A DNA stretch of 64,000 bases from JALEFZ01 sp039820545. Lineage in GTDB: Bacteria; Bacteroidota; Bacteroidia; J057. The stretch covers positions 98,560 through 162,559 of the forward strand of contig JBCBPW010000006.1 of assembly GCA_039820545.1 (NCBI GenBank), in the 5' to 3' direction. The notes beneath the pieces are model-generated. The model saw only the letters and a list, made by a program, of their open reading frames with translations. It was not told the DNA's origin and did not search any database. A program made the position numbers and the translations under genes. This document shows positions 1 to 7,823 of this stretch, one piece after another. The stretch's first letter is position 1; each line of letters starts with the position of its first letter.

Positions 1-284
1 GTGCAACAGCTACAGGTGCCATCAAGGGATGGGTTGTAGGAGAAGCCAAAAGTACAGCAGGAATTTTCCAGATCTCCTTGTACGGACCGAATGATCATCG
101 GCATTTTGTTCGCACCCTACCACTAGGCCGAAGTAAATCTTTCAACTTCGAATCTCTGCCCGACGGAGACTATTGGATATTTGTCGAGTCTAGAGGACAT
201 ACAGCGATTCAAGCCTTTCCTTCTCAGAAGAAGATTGTCGTCAAAAATGGACAGATTGTCGTTCAGAATGTGGAGTTGAGGTAG
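1..284 (+). CDS. C-terminal end of a protein with a carboxypeptidase-regulatory-like beta domain (5' partial)
   Basis: The reading frame is open from the left window edge (first full codon at base 3) to a TAG at 282-284, so the start lies outside the window. The visible 93 residues contain GAIKGWVV near the beginning, then FNFESLPDGDYWIFVE and a closing GQIVVQNVELR. The pattern of a beta strand, an 'F-x-x-LP-x-G-x-Y' turn and a final beta strand is typical of carboxypeptidase-D-regulatory-like or Cna-B-like modules, which are common in secreted and surface proteins of Bacteroidota. The function of the whole protein cannot be judged from this tail. A short terminator hairpin follows directly, so this is the last gene of its transcript. 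Confidence 0.7.
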   Translation, partial: ATATGAIKGWVVGEAKSTAGIFQISLYGPNDHRHFVRTLPLGRSKSFNFESLPDGDYWIFVESRGHTAIQAFPSQKKIVVKNGQIVVQNVELR

Positions 285-289
285 AAAAG

Positions 290-308
290 ATCCCGTTTAC
301 GGGATTTT
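290..308 (+). terminator. Rho-independent terminator after the partial gene
   Basis: Stem ATCCCG (290-295) pairs with CGGGAT (300-305) across a TTTA loop and is followed by a T run. It starts six bases after the stop codon of the partial gene. The sequence between it and 523 holds no convincing gene. Confidence 0.6.
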
Positions 309-523
309 GCGTTGCTTAAGAGAGCAGAGAAAAATAAATACTTCCCTCTTTCATTGACAGAGGAATCCCTTGATAGATCTCTCTGCTACATGACTCAGAT
401 GGGAAACATAATATAGCTAAAGCAAATTTCTTACTGACACAAGTAAGAAAGATATTTTAAATATATTGATTACTAGCACCTTAGATTTCTATTATCGAAA
501 TCTTTCGTCTACTATCACAAAAG

Positions 524-560
524 AATCGGGAGATGCTCATAAGAACATCTCCCGATTTTT
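524..560 (-). terminator. Strong terminator hairpin, probably bidirectional
   Basis: A perfect 12-bp stem (524-535 with 546-557) with a 10-nt loop has T runs in both directions. It lies 36 bases past the stop of the minus-strand T9SS-exported protein and would also stop read-through from the left on the plus strand. Confidence 0.8.
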
Positions 561-595
561 ATGTCAGTGTGAAGAAAACTGCACTTACTTTCACT

Positions 596-2098
596 TTAGT
601 CAAGCTGGATTTTGCTGACGAAACGCTGTCCTTCGACTTCGCCTTCCAACAAGTAAATACCAGACTCTAGTCCTGTCAGGTCTAGGTTCACGCGATTGAA
701 TCCGCTTGTACGAAGTACTTCCTGTCCTACGATGTTGCGAAGCGTCACATTCATCTGACCTGCGATGTTGATCAATTCTACATTCAATTCACCGCTTGTA
801 GGATTAGGGAATACGTTGACTGCATTGGCCAGCTCACCGTTGATGCTCGCCAACTCAGGAATGATGACAGTATCCGTGAACGTATCCTTTTGATTACATC
901 CTTCAGCAACGATTGTAATATCATAGCTTCCAGGCATACCAGGCACAAAGGTAGCAGGAGAACCTGATACAGAGTCAGTACCCAAGAAAAAGGTGACATT
1001 GTCTGCGTTTAGAGAAGTACTCGTTACCGTGATCGCCTTGTTCGTAGAGTCAATCGTCGTAGCATCAAAACCTGCTACTGGAGGATCTGCTACTTCGAAT
1101 GTGATAGAGTCTGCATCCGAGCAAGCGATGAAATATCCGAGTACGTTTACACCAGCCAATACATTGTAGCTACCTGTAGCAGAGTAAGAAGTAGAGGCAG
1201 TATTACCGCCGCTGATACCAGATCCGTCATCCAGATCCCATGCTACAATAGCTGTCGTATCAAATGAAGTCGAATTGGGGTTAGCCAATCGGTTATAAAT
1301 AGGGTTGAAGGCGATCTCTGTAACAATTGCTTCTTCAAAAGTTACTACTTCATTGGGAGACACACAGTCTACACCACCCTGAACCTCCAGACCGCTCGTC
1401 AGATCGAAAGAAGTAAATGGCTCCATCAAAATATCTACGTCCAATACGCGACCACCACCAAAGCCAATAGTCGATCCATTGAGCCAGTTACCGTTGAACA
1501 AGCCCGCACATAGGAACTCACCATTACCATCCGCAGAGTCAAGGTTACTTGTAGTCATCAAGAACTCTACAGCGGTATTATTCTCCATAGATAGGACGAA
1601 TGGCTGCGTAAAGGTAACAGGAGCGGGGAAATTTGCTACGTATTGGATAGAAGCAAACGTACCTTGAAAAGAAGTATCTACTGCAACAGCAACAGAAGTA
1701 AGCGGTGCGCCTGTAGCCAGAGAGTCTGGACCTGCATTGTATGCACGGCAATCGATCGTGGTCGTCACGGCAGTCATGTCACTCACGACACCAAAGAAGA
1801 AAAAGCCTGTAACCGTCACAGGACTAGTGGCACTCGCAGGATAGTACTGTCCGAGACCTGCTAGATTCTGTCCATCAGTAGCAGTCACGATAAAGCTATT
1901 GCTTGTAGCCTTTAAGAAGGTATAATCATTGGTGTCCTGACCACAAAGCACCGTACGGCTTGCATCATGGGCTGCTACACGCGCATTTTCATCGAACTCA
2001 AAGTTGAAATCAGGACGCTCGACAGTCCTGAACTGCTGTGCCTGCACGTACAGACCCGCAGTCATCAATAAAACAAATAGTGTAAATAACTTTCTCAT
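596..2098 (-). CDS. Secreted protein with PKD-like region and T9SS type A sorting domain
   Basis: The 500-residue protein begins with a signal peptide (MRKLFTLFVLLMTAGLYVQAQ). It ends with a T9SS type A C-terminal sorting domain at about residues 425-500, with the hallmarks VFPNPTSGELNV, VGQEVLR, LDLTGLESGIYLLEGEV and the basic end VSKIQLD. A PKD-like beta domain lies around residues 285-335 (VAWDLDDGSG...STSYSATGSYNVLAGV). It is therefore expected to cross the outer membrane through the T9SS and to be surface-attached or released. No catalytic motif is visible; a structural, adhesive or ligand-binding role is a guess. It is a single-gene transcript, with a strong hairpin after its stop and an AT-rich leader with palindromes in front of its ATG. 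Confidence 0.9.
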   Translation of the reverse strand: MRKLFTLFVLLMTAGLYVQAQQFRTVERPDFNFEFDENARVAAHDASRTVLCGQDTNDYTFLKATSNSFIVTATDGQNLAGLGQYYPASATSPVTVTGFFFFGVVSDMTAVTTTIDCRAYNAGPDSLATGAPLTSVAVAVDTSFQGTFASIQYVANFPAPVTFTQPFVLSMENNTAVEFLMTTSNLDSADGNGEFLCAGLFNGNWLNGSTIGFGGGRVLDVDILMEPFTSFDLTSGLEVQGGVDCVSPNEVVTFEEAIVTEIAFNPIYNRLANPNSTSFDTTAIVAWDLDDGSGISGGNTASTSYSATGSYNVLAGVNVLGYFIACSDADSITFEVADPPVAGFDATTIDSTNKAITVTSTSLNADNVTFFLGTDSVSGSPATFVPGMPGSYDITIVAEGCNQKDTFTDTVIIPELASINGELANAVNVFPNPTSGELNVELINIAGQMNVTLRNIVGQEVLRTSGFNRVNLDLTGLESGIYLLEGEVEGQRFVSKIQLD

Positions 2099-2146
2099 AA
2101 GATGTAAGTTGTGTTAAAGGAAATCGGTATTGATAATTTTTAAGTT

Positions 2147-2176
2147 AAACATATATGTTTCTTCATATAAAGAAAC
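2147..2176. promoter_or_regulatory. Palindromes upstream of the T9SS protein gene
   Basis: AAACATATATGTTT (2147-2160) is a perfect palindrome. It overlaps a small hairpin GTTTCTT/AAGAAAC (2157-2176). Both lie about 50-80 bases before the minus-strand start at 2098 and may be an operator or part of the leader. No clear TAnnTTTG promoter was found. The remaining AT-rich gap up to 2541 holds nothing else that I can support. Confidence 0.25.
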
Positions 2177-2541
2177 AGAATGACTTGTCCTATACTAGAC
2201 CAAAACTTCATTTTATGTATTTTGATGATTGGTCTAATATATGGTACAGATCAAATTAAAACCAATGAGTTTATTTTCAGATGGTTACGCTCGAATTTAG
2301 CCTTCAAATCCCTCCCCAAATTGCGCGCTTTCTTTGTTTCAATCGCTACTTTTCTTGCCCCTATCTTTTTTCAACTAGTTTCCAAATTACAATTCATCCC
2401 ACAAAAAACAATGTTTTTCTAGGGGCTTATTTTGGGAATTCGTTTTTTAGCATTAAGCCAAGATTAATTTTTTAAAAGGATCATGCGTCTAACAACGTGA
2501 TTTTCGTGGGATTAGCTGCATGGGATCTCAATTTGATCAAT

Positions 2542-3546
2542 ATGAAAGACACACACTACACAGCACTTCATGTAAAAGAGACAACCGAGGGTCAATTTTC
2601 CCGACAGATTACACAGTTGGCCATTGCAGATTTACCTGATCACGATACCCTGATCCGCGTACATTATGCGGCACTCAATTACAAAGATGCTCTATCTGCA
2701 ACGGGTAATAAAGGTGTCACCCGCAACTATCCTCATACGCCAGGAATAGATGCGGCAGGTGAGATTGTCAAAAGTGGAGATCCTTCCCTCACCCCTGGAG
2801 CCCCAGTCATTGTCACGAGCTACGACCTCGGCATGAATACGGCAGGCGGTTTCGGTCAATACATTCAGGTTCCAGCGGATTGGGTCGTTCCTTTGCCTCA
2901 GGATATGACATTGGAAGAATCTATGATCATAGGTACAGCAGGTTTCACAGCAGGTCTGGCATTGTATAAGATGGAGAAAATAGGTCAGCGGCCCGAGATG
3001 GGCCCTATTGTGATTACAGGAGCGAGTGGGGGCGTAGGGAGTTTAGCTACGGGAATATTCTCTCAGGCAGGATATGAAGTCCATGCAAGTACTGGAAAAA
3101 CAGAGGCCCACGACTTTTTGAAAGCCTTGGGAGCGACAGAAGTTGTCGGAAGAGATTATGTACAGGATCCCAAAAATCGTCCTCTTTTGCGTCCCAAATG
3201 GGCGGGTGCGTTGGATACAGTAGGAGGCGAGACACTTGCAACCTTACTCAAAGCGTGTAGTCAAGAAGGATCTGTTGCCACTTGTGGACTCGTAGGTTCA
3301 CCCAAGTTGCAGGCTACGGTTTTTCCATTTATTCTCAATGGCGTCAATCTATTGGGTGTCGAAAGTGCGACTACTGCACGTGAGACACGTATGGCAATTT
3401 GGGAGAAATTGGCAGGAGAATGGAAGTTGCCTGATTTGACATCTATTTCGACACAAACCAACCTCACAGAATTAAATGACGTTTATCTTGACAAGATTCT
3501 TCAGGGACAGACAAAAGGCAGGATCATTTTGAAGCATGATGTGTAA
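2542..3546 (+). CDS. YhdH/YhfP-family quinone oxidoreductase (zinc-free MDR alcohol dehydrogenase superfamily)
   Basis: The 334-residue product has the medium-chain dehydrogenase/reductase plan. An N-terminal GroES-like domain carries VHYAALNYKDALSATG and HTPGIDAAGEIVKSG, and a Rossmann NADPH-binding domain carries VVITGASGGVGSLA. The length and the 'NYKDALSATG...R-x-YPHTPGIDAAG' signature match the YhdH/YhfP family, whose E. coli member reduces acrylyl-CoA with NADPH and which lacks the zinc ligands of alcohol dehydrogenases. I chose the ATG at 2542 (MKDTHYTALHVKE) because it gives the family's normal length. A GTG at 2497 would add 15 residues not expected in the family. It is probably cytosolic and detoxifies alpha,beta-unsaturated carbonyl or acyl compounds; the true substrate is unknown. 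Its neighbours are unrelated, and it is probably monocistronic. Confidence 0.88.
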   Translation: MKDTHYTALHVKETTEGQFSRQITQLAIADLPDHDTLIRVHYAALNYKDALSATGNKGVTRNYPHTPGIDAAGEIVKSGDPSLTPGAPVIVTSYDLGMNTAGGFGQYIQVPADWVVPLPQDMTLEESMIIGTAGFTAGLALYKMEKIGQRPEMGPIVITGASGGVGSLATGIFSQAGYEVHASTGKTEAHDFLKALGATEVVGRDYVQDPKNRPLLRPKWAGALDTVGGETLATLLKACSQEGSVATCGLVGSPKLQATVFPFILNGVNLLGVESATTARETRMAIWEKLAGEWKLPDLTSISTQTNLTELNDVYLDKILQGQTKGRIILKHDV

Positions 3547-3675
3547 TCTGTTCTGCATGGGCGGGTAGGCAGAGAGATTGAGTGACAGAGATTGAGATGT
3601 TGGAATAATTGGAGAATTGAAGAAAAATTTTGCCGTGCAATATATATTTCCGATTTTCTCACAAAATGGAATGTC

Positions 3676-5937
3676 ATGGTCACAAGGGTTTCACTCATAC
3701 TCTTTGTTTGCTCGATCTCCTGGTCACATGGGCAGACAGATCAAAAGAATTTCAGCGATACACCTCTATTTAAGCGCTACTGCCTTACGCACGAACAGGA
3801 GGGCTGGTGTATCGTCAATCCCCTTACACCCCTGACCATTCAGGAATTCAGAGAAAATCAAGATGTTCTCCTTCGCCTTCATACTCGACAACAGTGGATG
3901 CTTCAGTCTACTTTTGTAGATGCTTCTGGAAAAGCACATGAACGCTACCGTTTTTTTAATGGAGGTTTGCCTGTAGAAAAAAGTACGTTGACGATTCACC
4001 ATCAGGACCAGCAGATATATTTCATTCAGTTTCAAAGCATGGGTCCTTTACCTTACGCTCCTCCCCTATTCAAAACATCAGAACAGATCCTAACAAAAGC
4101 AGAGGCTACCCTCCCTCAGCATACCTTTGCATGGGAATCTGCTGAACTTACCGCACTTGATTTGCCAGAAAGTGCGCCTTTGCCACCCGATTTTCAGGAA
4201 CCTACTCCTGAAAAAATTTGGTATTGGGATGAGGAAGAAAATGCGTACTTGACGGGATACAAGTTAGAAATGCGCGCGCTGAAACCCGATAACTTCTATC
4301 AGGTCATTCTGAATGGGGAGTCTTTAGAGCTGGCGCGTCAACTTTCCTTGGCCTATAATTGTCAACCTTCGCAGATTACGGCTGAGACAAATTATTATGG
4401 CAAGAGGGAAATAGCTACCCAGAAAAAAGGGTTCATTCAAAAAAAACATCTCTTATCTACTTGTGAACCTCAGTACATTCAGACAAAGTATCACGAACTC
4501 AATTCGTTTGGAGAGGTGCGTACGTGGTCATCCATTCCTGATATTAGTTTACGACAAAGTGATTGGGGGTCAGAGGAGCAGGTTGGTGCGAGTGCGCATT
4601 GGGCTGCCTTGGAAGCATGGCAGACATTTGCTGTACACTTTGGATGGCTCGGCCCAGATAATCAACAAGGCCCGCTGCGTGTCCTTACTGACTGGCGAGA
4701 TCCTCAAGGAAAATATGTACCCAACGCACGCTATCTCAATCATCAGGGCCAGAGTTATATTTACATAGGGGGTTTAGCAGAAAATCCATTGGTTACGCTG
4801 GATCTCATAGGACATGAATATGCACATGGATTTATTTCGCATGCATCAGGTTTGGCGTATAGTCGCACTTCTGGTGCCATTCATGAGGGATTAGCAGATA
4901 TTTTTGGTACGCTGGTTGAATATTATGTACTCAGGGACGAAGGGACTTGGGACTGGAAAATGGGGGATCGTGTCTATACTTTCAGAGATTTGGCAGATCC
5001 TCATTTACTCCAAATGCCCAAAGTAGCAGGTACTTCTGACCCCTATTGGTATGACAATTCAATAGCTGCTTGTCCAGAACCGAATAATCTTCCCCTTCCT
5101 ACAGGCAATGATCGCTGTGGCATTCATCAAAATAGTACCGTAATGAGTCATTGGTTCTATCTCTTGGCTGAGGGTGGCCAGGGATTGGATGTGCCTGTCA
5201 GTCCGATTGGAATCGAAATAGCAGGAGAAATCATCTTTCATACAGTGGCTGCATACGTACAGGAGGAAATGGATTTTGAAGCCATGAAAGCTGCGACTTT
5301 ACAAGCGACGACAGACCTTTATGGTCCATGCAGTCGAGCCTTGGCAGAAGTACGCAATGCTTGGGCAGCCGTGGGCGTCGGAGAACCTCATAATGAATTC
5401 TGCGTCAACATCATCGGAGAAAACCAGATCTGCATTGATAGTTCCAAAGTCTATACCTATGAAGTCATTGGTCCACCGACTGCAACCTATAAATGGAGTG
5501 GAATACCAGCTGGATGGGAGTACTACTTTGACGATCTTAGAAAGCAGAAATTGGTCCTTCTGGACTCCGACAACATCTTCCCGCAGACAGAGCTGACCGT
5601 CAAAATAGAGGGCAGTAACGCTAGCGAGTTCGCTACGATCTCAGTAGCAGGTGTAGAATGTGCTGGCAAAACAGGAGGCAATGCGCAAATCCTCCCTACA
5701 TTTGAAGAGATTCGACTTTACCCCAATCCCGCCCAGGCTCAGCTGCGCGTGTTCTTCCCCAAACATACTTTTCCTTGTACCCTCCGACTTATAGACATCC
5801 AAGGAAGGGTACTACAAACTCAGCAGGTACTTCGATCTCAACAACTGCTTCCCCTTGAGGCGCTACGTCCTGGAATGTATTTCCTCGTCATAAGTGGAAC
5901 CACGGAAATGCATAGACTTTCCTTTATTAAGGATTGA
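3676..5937 (+). CDS. Exported thermolysin-like (M4 family) zinc metalloprotease with T9SS sorting domain
   Basis: From the ATG at 3676 the protein has 753 residues and opens with a signal peptide (MVTRVSLILFVCSISWSHGQ). An upstream in-frame ATG at 3592 would put 28 polar residues before the signal peptide and is less likely. An FTP-like propeptide region precedes the catalytic domain. The zinc motif is H380-E-Y-A-H384 and the third ligand E404 sits in GAIHEGLADIFG, 20 residues after H384 as in thermolysin. A later GIHQNSTVMSHWFY matches the M4 C-terminal lobe with its catalytic histidine. The last ~75 residues (LYPNPAQAQLRV ... RPGMYFLVISG) are a T9SS type A sorting domain. The enzyme should be secreted as a proenzyme and digest extracellular protein. 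It converges with the phosphatase gene 17 bp downstream. Confidence 0.92.
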   Translation: MVTRVSLILFVCSISWSHGQTDQKNFSDTPLFKRYCLTHEQEGWCIVNPLTPLTIQEFRENQDVLLRLHTRQQWMLQSTFVDASGKAHERYRFFNGGLPVEKSTLTIHHQDQQIYFIQFQSMGPLPYAPPLFKTSEQILTKAEATLPQHTFAWESAELTALDLPESAPLPPDFQEPTPEKIWYWDEEENAYLTGYKLEMRALKPDNFYQVILNGESLELARQLSLAYNCQPSQITAETNYYGKREIATQKKGFIQKKHLLSTCEPQYIQTKYHELNSFGEVRTWSSIPDISLRQSDWGSEEQVGASAHWAALEAWQTFAVHFGWLGPDNQQGPLRVLTDWRDPQGKYVPNARYLNHQGQSYIYIGGLAENPLVTLDLIGHEYAHGFISHASGLAYSRTSGAIHEGLADIFGTLVEYYVLRDEGTWDWKMGDRVYTFRDLADPHLLQMPKVAGTSDPYWYDNSIAACPEPNNLPLPTGNDRCGIHQNSTVMSHWFYLLAEGGQGLDVPVSPIGIEIAGEIIFHTVAAYVQEEMDFEAMKAATLQATTDLYGPCSRALAEVRNAWAAVGVGEPHNEFCVNIIGENQICIDSSKVYTYEVIGPPTATYKWSGIPAGWEYYFDDLRKQKLVLLDSDNIFPQTELTVKIEGSNASEFATISVAGVECAGKTGGNAQILPTFEEIRLYPNPAQAQLRVFFPKHTFPCTLRLIDIQGRVLQTQQVLRSQQLLPLEALRPGMYFLVISGTTEMHRLSFIKD

Positions 5938-5954
5938 AAAAGAGAGCCTTTCGC

Positions 5955-6617
5955 CTAATACGGGACAAAGTAGTAGTATGCTTCATCATCAATCGTTGCC
6001 ACGGGCATATCCAGATTAGGCTGAAAGATCAGAGATTCGTCATCGAGATTAAACGCGCATAGATGACCTTGTCCAGGAGTCGCACGATCATAGCACCCAT
6101 TGTCGATACAGACGGCAGCGGATTGTTCTTGAACAGCTTTTTCGATGGCTGCGCGTCCACGGCGAATGTGGCCAAATAATACACGTCGGCCATTGAGCCA
6201 GTCTTCATCTACATCTTGTTCCCAGTCGCGGCGCACCCAGCGCATGGCGTAGGTATCTTGCAAGGGATCGTCTGTATGGAAATTGAGTCCTGCATGTACC
6301 ATGATCCAATCCTTATAGGTTGTGTAGGAGTACATCTGAGTGAGTAGGTTCCACTGCTTTTCAGTAATGGGAAACCGTCTTTCCATCACAGCTGAGGCCA
6401 TGCGGTCATCGTGATTGCCTCTGAGGACAGTCAGTTGATAGCCTGCTTCTTGCAGTTGGATGATGTAGTCCAATACACCTTCGGAGTCTGGGCCTCGGTT
6501 GATGTAGTCTCCGAGTAAGAAGAGGTGATCCTGGGGTTGGAGGAAAAGTCTTTGTTCGACGAGGAATTTGAGGGTTTGGCTACAGCCGTGGATGTCAGAG
6601 ACAGCGAAGTTGCGCAT
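5955..6617 (-). CDS. Calcineurin-like metallophosphoesterase (PrpA/ApaH-like serine/threonine phosphatase)
   Basis: The 220-residue protein carries the metallophosphoesterase motifs in order: D8-I-H10-G in SDIHGC, GD37-YINR-G42, and GNHD at 67-70, followed by histidines in MVHAGLNF and FGHIRRGR. The DIHG/GDYxxRG/GNHD spacing and the size are those of small bacterial PPP-type phosphatases and diadenosine tetraphosphatases. It should bind two divalent metals and hydrolyse phosphomonoesters or phosphoproteins in the cytoplasm. Protein phosphatase and Ap4A hydrolase roles cannot be told apart here. The start is the ATG at 6617. The gene is alone and lies tail-to-tail with the M4 protease gene. 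Confidence 0.9.
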   Translation of the reverse strand: MRNFAVSDIHGCSQTLKFLVEQRLFLQPQDHLFLLGDYINRGPDSEGVLDYIIQLQEAGYQLTVLRGNHDDRMASAVMERRFPITEKQWNLLTQMYSYTTYKDWIMVHAGLNFHTDDPLQDTYAMRWVRRDWEQDVDEDWLNGRRVLFGHIRRGRAAIEKAVQEQSAAVCIDNGCYDRATPGQGHLCAFNLDDESLIFQPNLDMPVATIDDEAYYYFVPY

Positions 6618-6799
6618 AGAGCGGATGAGGATACATGGTATGACAGGTTGCCATCGCCTGATGTACAGGCACTCCTGTAGGCTTAGATTTGTGCATACGA
6701 GAACACTTGCAGTCAGTTGCTAAAAAAGGGAGAAAATCATACTAGGCCCCTACCCTTGGGAGTACGGGAGAAGTTATATTTGAAAAATTTCATTTTTTT

Positions 6800-6831
6800 C
6801 TTGTGAAAAAAGGGTCCACCCCTTACTTTTG
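6800..6831 (+). promoter_or_regulatory. Bacteroidota-type promoter of tRNA-Leu
   Basis: CTTG at 6800-6803 (near the -33 consensus TTTG), 20 nt, then TACTTTTG at 6824-6831 (the -7 consensus TAnnTTTG). The tRNA begins 53 bases after the -7 box, which leaves a leader of normal length for RNase P processing. Confidence 0.55.
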
Positions 6832-6884
6832 CCTTCCCTTCTGTCAAGCAATTGACGGGAGTGTTCTTCTGAGAGGAAGTACAT

Positions 6885-6966
6885 GCCCAGGTGGCGGAAT
6901 TGGTAGACGCGTTGGTCTCAAACACCAATGGGGAAACCCGTGTGGGTTCGAGTCCCACCCTGGGTA
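6885..6966 (+). tRNA. tRNA-Leu (anticodon CAA)
   Basis: Full cloverleaf: acceptor GCCCAGG/CCTGGGT, D arm GCG...CGC, anticodon stem TTGGT/ACCAA with loop CTCAAAC (anticodon CAA at 6919-6921), a long class II variable arm (GGGGAAACCC), T arm GTGGG-TTCGAGT-CCCAC and discriminator A. CCA is not encoded. It decodes UUG leucine codons. An integrase remnant follows within about 150 bases, as is usual for tRNA genes used as attachment sites. Confidence 0.97.
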
Positions 6967-7101
6967 CCTATCCCTTCATACGAATCGTATGGAGGGTTTT
7001 TTCGTATATGCGTCAAAGGCTGCGCCAAAAACAACCATGAAATATGCGAAAGAAGAGTATCCAGTATAATGTAGATGGCATCCAGTACGTGCCAGTGAAG
7101 T

Positions 7102-7551
7102 TTGTCGAAGGAGTCCGTGACCGAGATCTGCCGTATGCGGGTCCGCAACATCGACAAGGGCATCATCCTCGTGCGCAACAACCAGAGTAAGAAGCAAAAG
7201 CCCTGTGTGATCAATCCCCAGCTCATGGAGATCATACAGAAGATGGACCTGGACCAATATCCTGAACACTATTATATCTTCGGCAAGAACCGCATGCCCT
7301 CCCCTACTTTTTGTCATCGCAACCGCTACTCGGAGGACCATCGTCGCATCCTCGATGCATGCGAGATCCAGGACGAAGGGCTAAATATGTACTCCTGGAA
7401 GCATACAGGAAATTGTAATGCGTACCGGGCAGGGGTAGACATCTACTCGCTCAAGATTCAGAATCGACATAGCAGCCTGAGACAGACAGAGATTTATTTG
7501 TCCACGCTGGGGCTGAGGATACCTGTGGAACTGAAGACAAAGAAGTGGTGA
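7102..7551 (+). pseudogene. Remnant of a phage-type tyrosine recombinase (C-terminal catalytic part)
   Basis: The frame reads VTEICRMRVRNIDKGIILV, then SKKQKPCVINPQLMEII, and near its end YSWKHTGNCNAYRAGVDIYS and NRHSSLRQTEIYLSTLG. These match the C-terminal half of tyrosine site-specific recombinases: the 'EICRLRxxDID' box around the first catalytic arginine, the 'KHTG...aGvdi' box, 'RHSS' for the histidine box, and the final tyrosine in TEIYL. The N-terminal core-binding domain is missing and an in-frame TGA at 7096-7098 closes the frame just upstream. The only available start is a TTG inside the fold. I read it as a decayed integrase of an element that entered at the tRNA-Leu gene. The stop at 7549-7551 is the natural C terminus. 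Confidence 0.7.
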
Positions 7552-7590
7552 AGCACTACAGGTAATGTAACCTCCTAATACATGAGATCG

Positions 7591-7715
7591 CATAGGAAAT
7601 GCACTTCTATACAGGATCACGTGCGTAGACTGTGTACATGCTATGCATAGACCCTACACACAAAAAACGCATAGCACGCATGGGAAATGCACTTCTATGC
7701 AAGATCACATGTACG
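7591..7715. repeat. Imperfect 33-36 bp direct repeat, two copies
   Basis: Copy 1 begins at 7591 and copy 2 at 7679; both share GGAAATGCACTTCTAT followed by a conserved GATCAC. Copies differ at a few positions and are 88 bp apart. They lie just past the integrase remnant, so they may be leftovers of the element (integrase arm sites or a duplicated end). Confidence 0.5.
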
Positions 7716-7790
7716 CACAAAAACATACTTCCCCGTTTATGCGGGGCAGGCGGGCACTAAAAGTATAAAAGGATAGAAGCCTAAAAGGTC

Positions 7791-7808
7791 ATCCCGTGTA
7801 TGCGGGAT
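7791..7808 (-). terminator. Hairpin after the caspase-FGE gene
   Basis: Stem ATCCCG (7791-7796) with CGGGAT (7803-7808), 16 bases past the stop of the minus-strand gene that ends at 7824. A related hairpin CCCCG/CGGGG lies at 7731-7746. T runs are weak in both directions, so termination strength is uncertain. The rest of 7552-7823 holds only the direct repeats. Confidence 0.4.
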
Positions 7809-7823
7809 TTCGCTGTTAATGGT

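Noticed and set aside
2180..2475. Two short frames in the AT-rich gap before the oxidoreductase
   Set aside because: Low-complexity, overlapping in different frames, no signal or conserved motif.
6803..7069. Open frame across the tRNA-Leu gene (with GIGRRVGLKHQWGNPCGFES)
   Set aside because: It is the translation of the tRNA itself; such frames recur wherever tRNA-Leu is translated.
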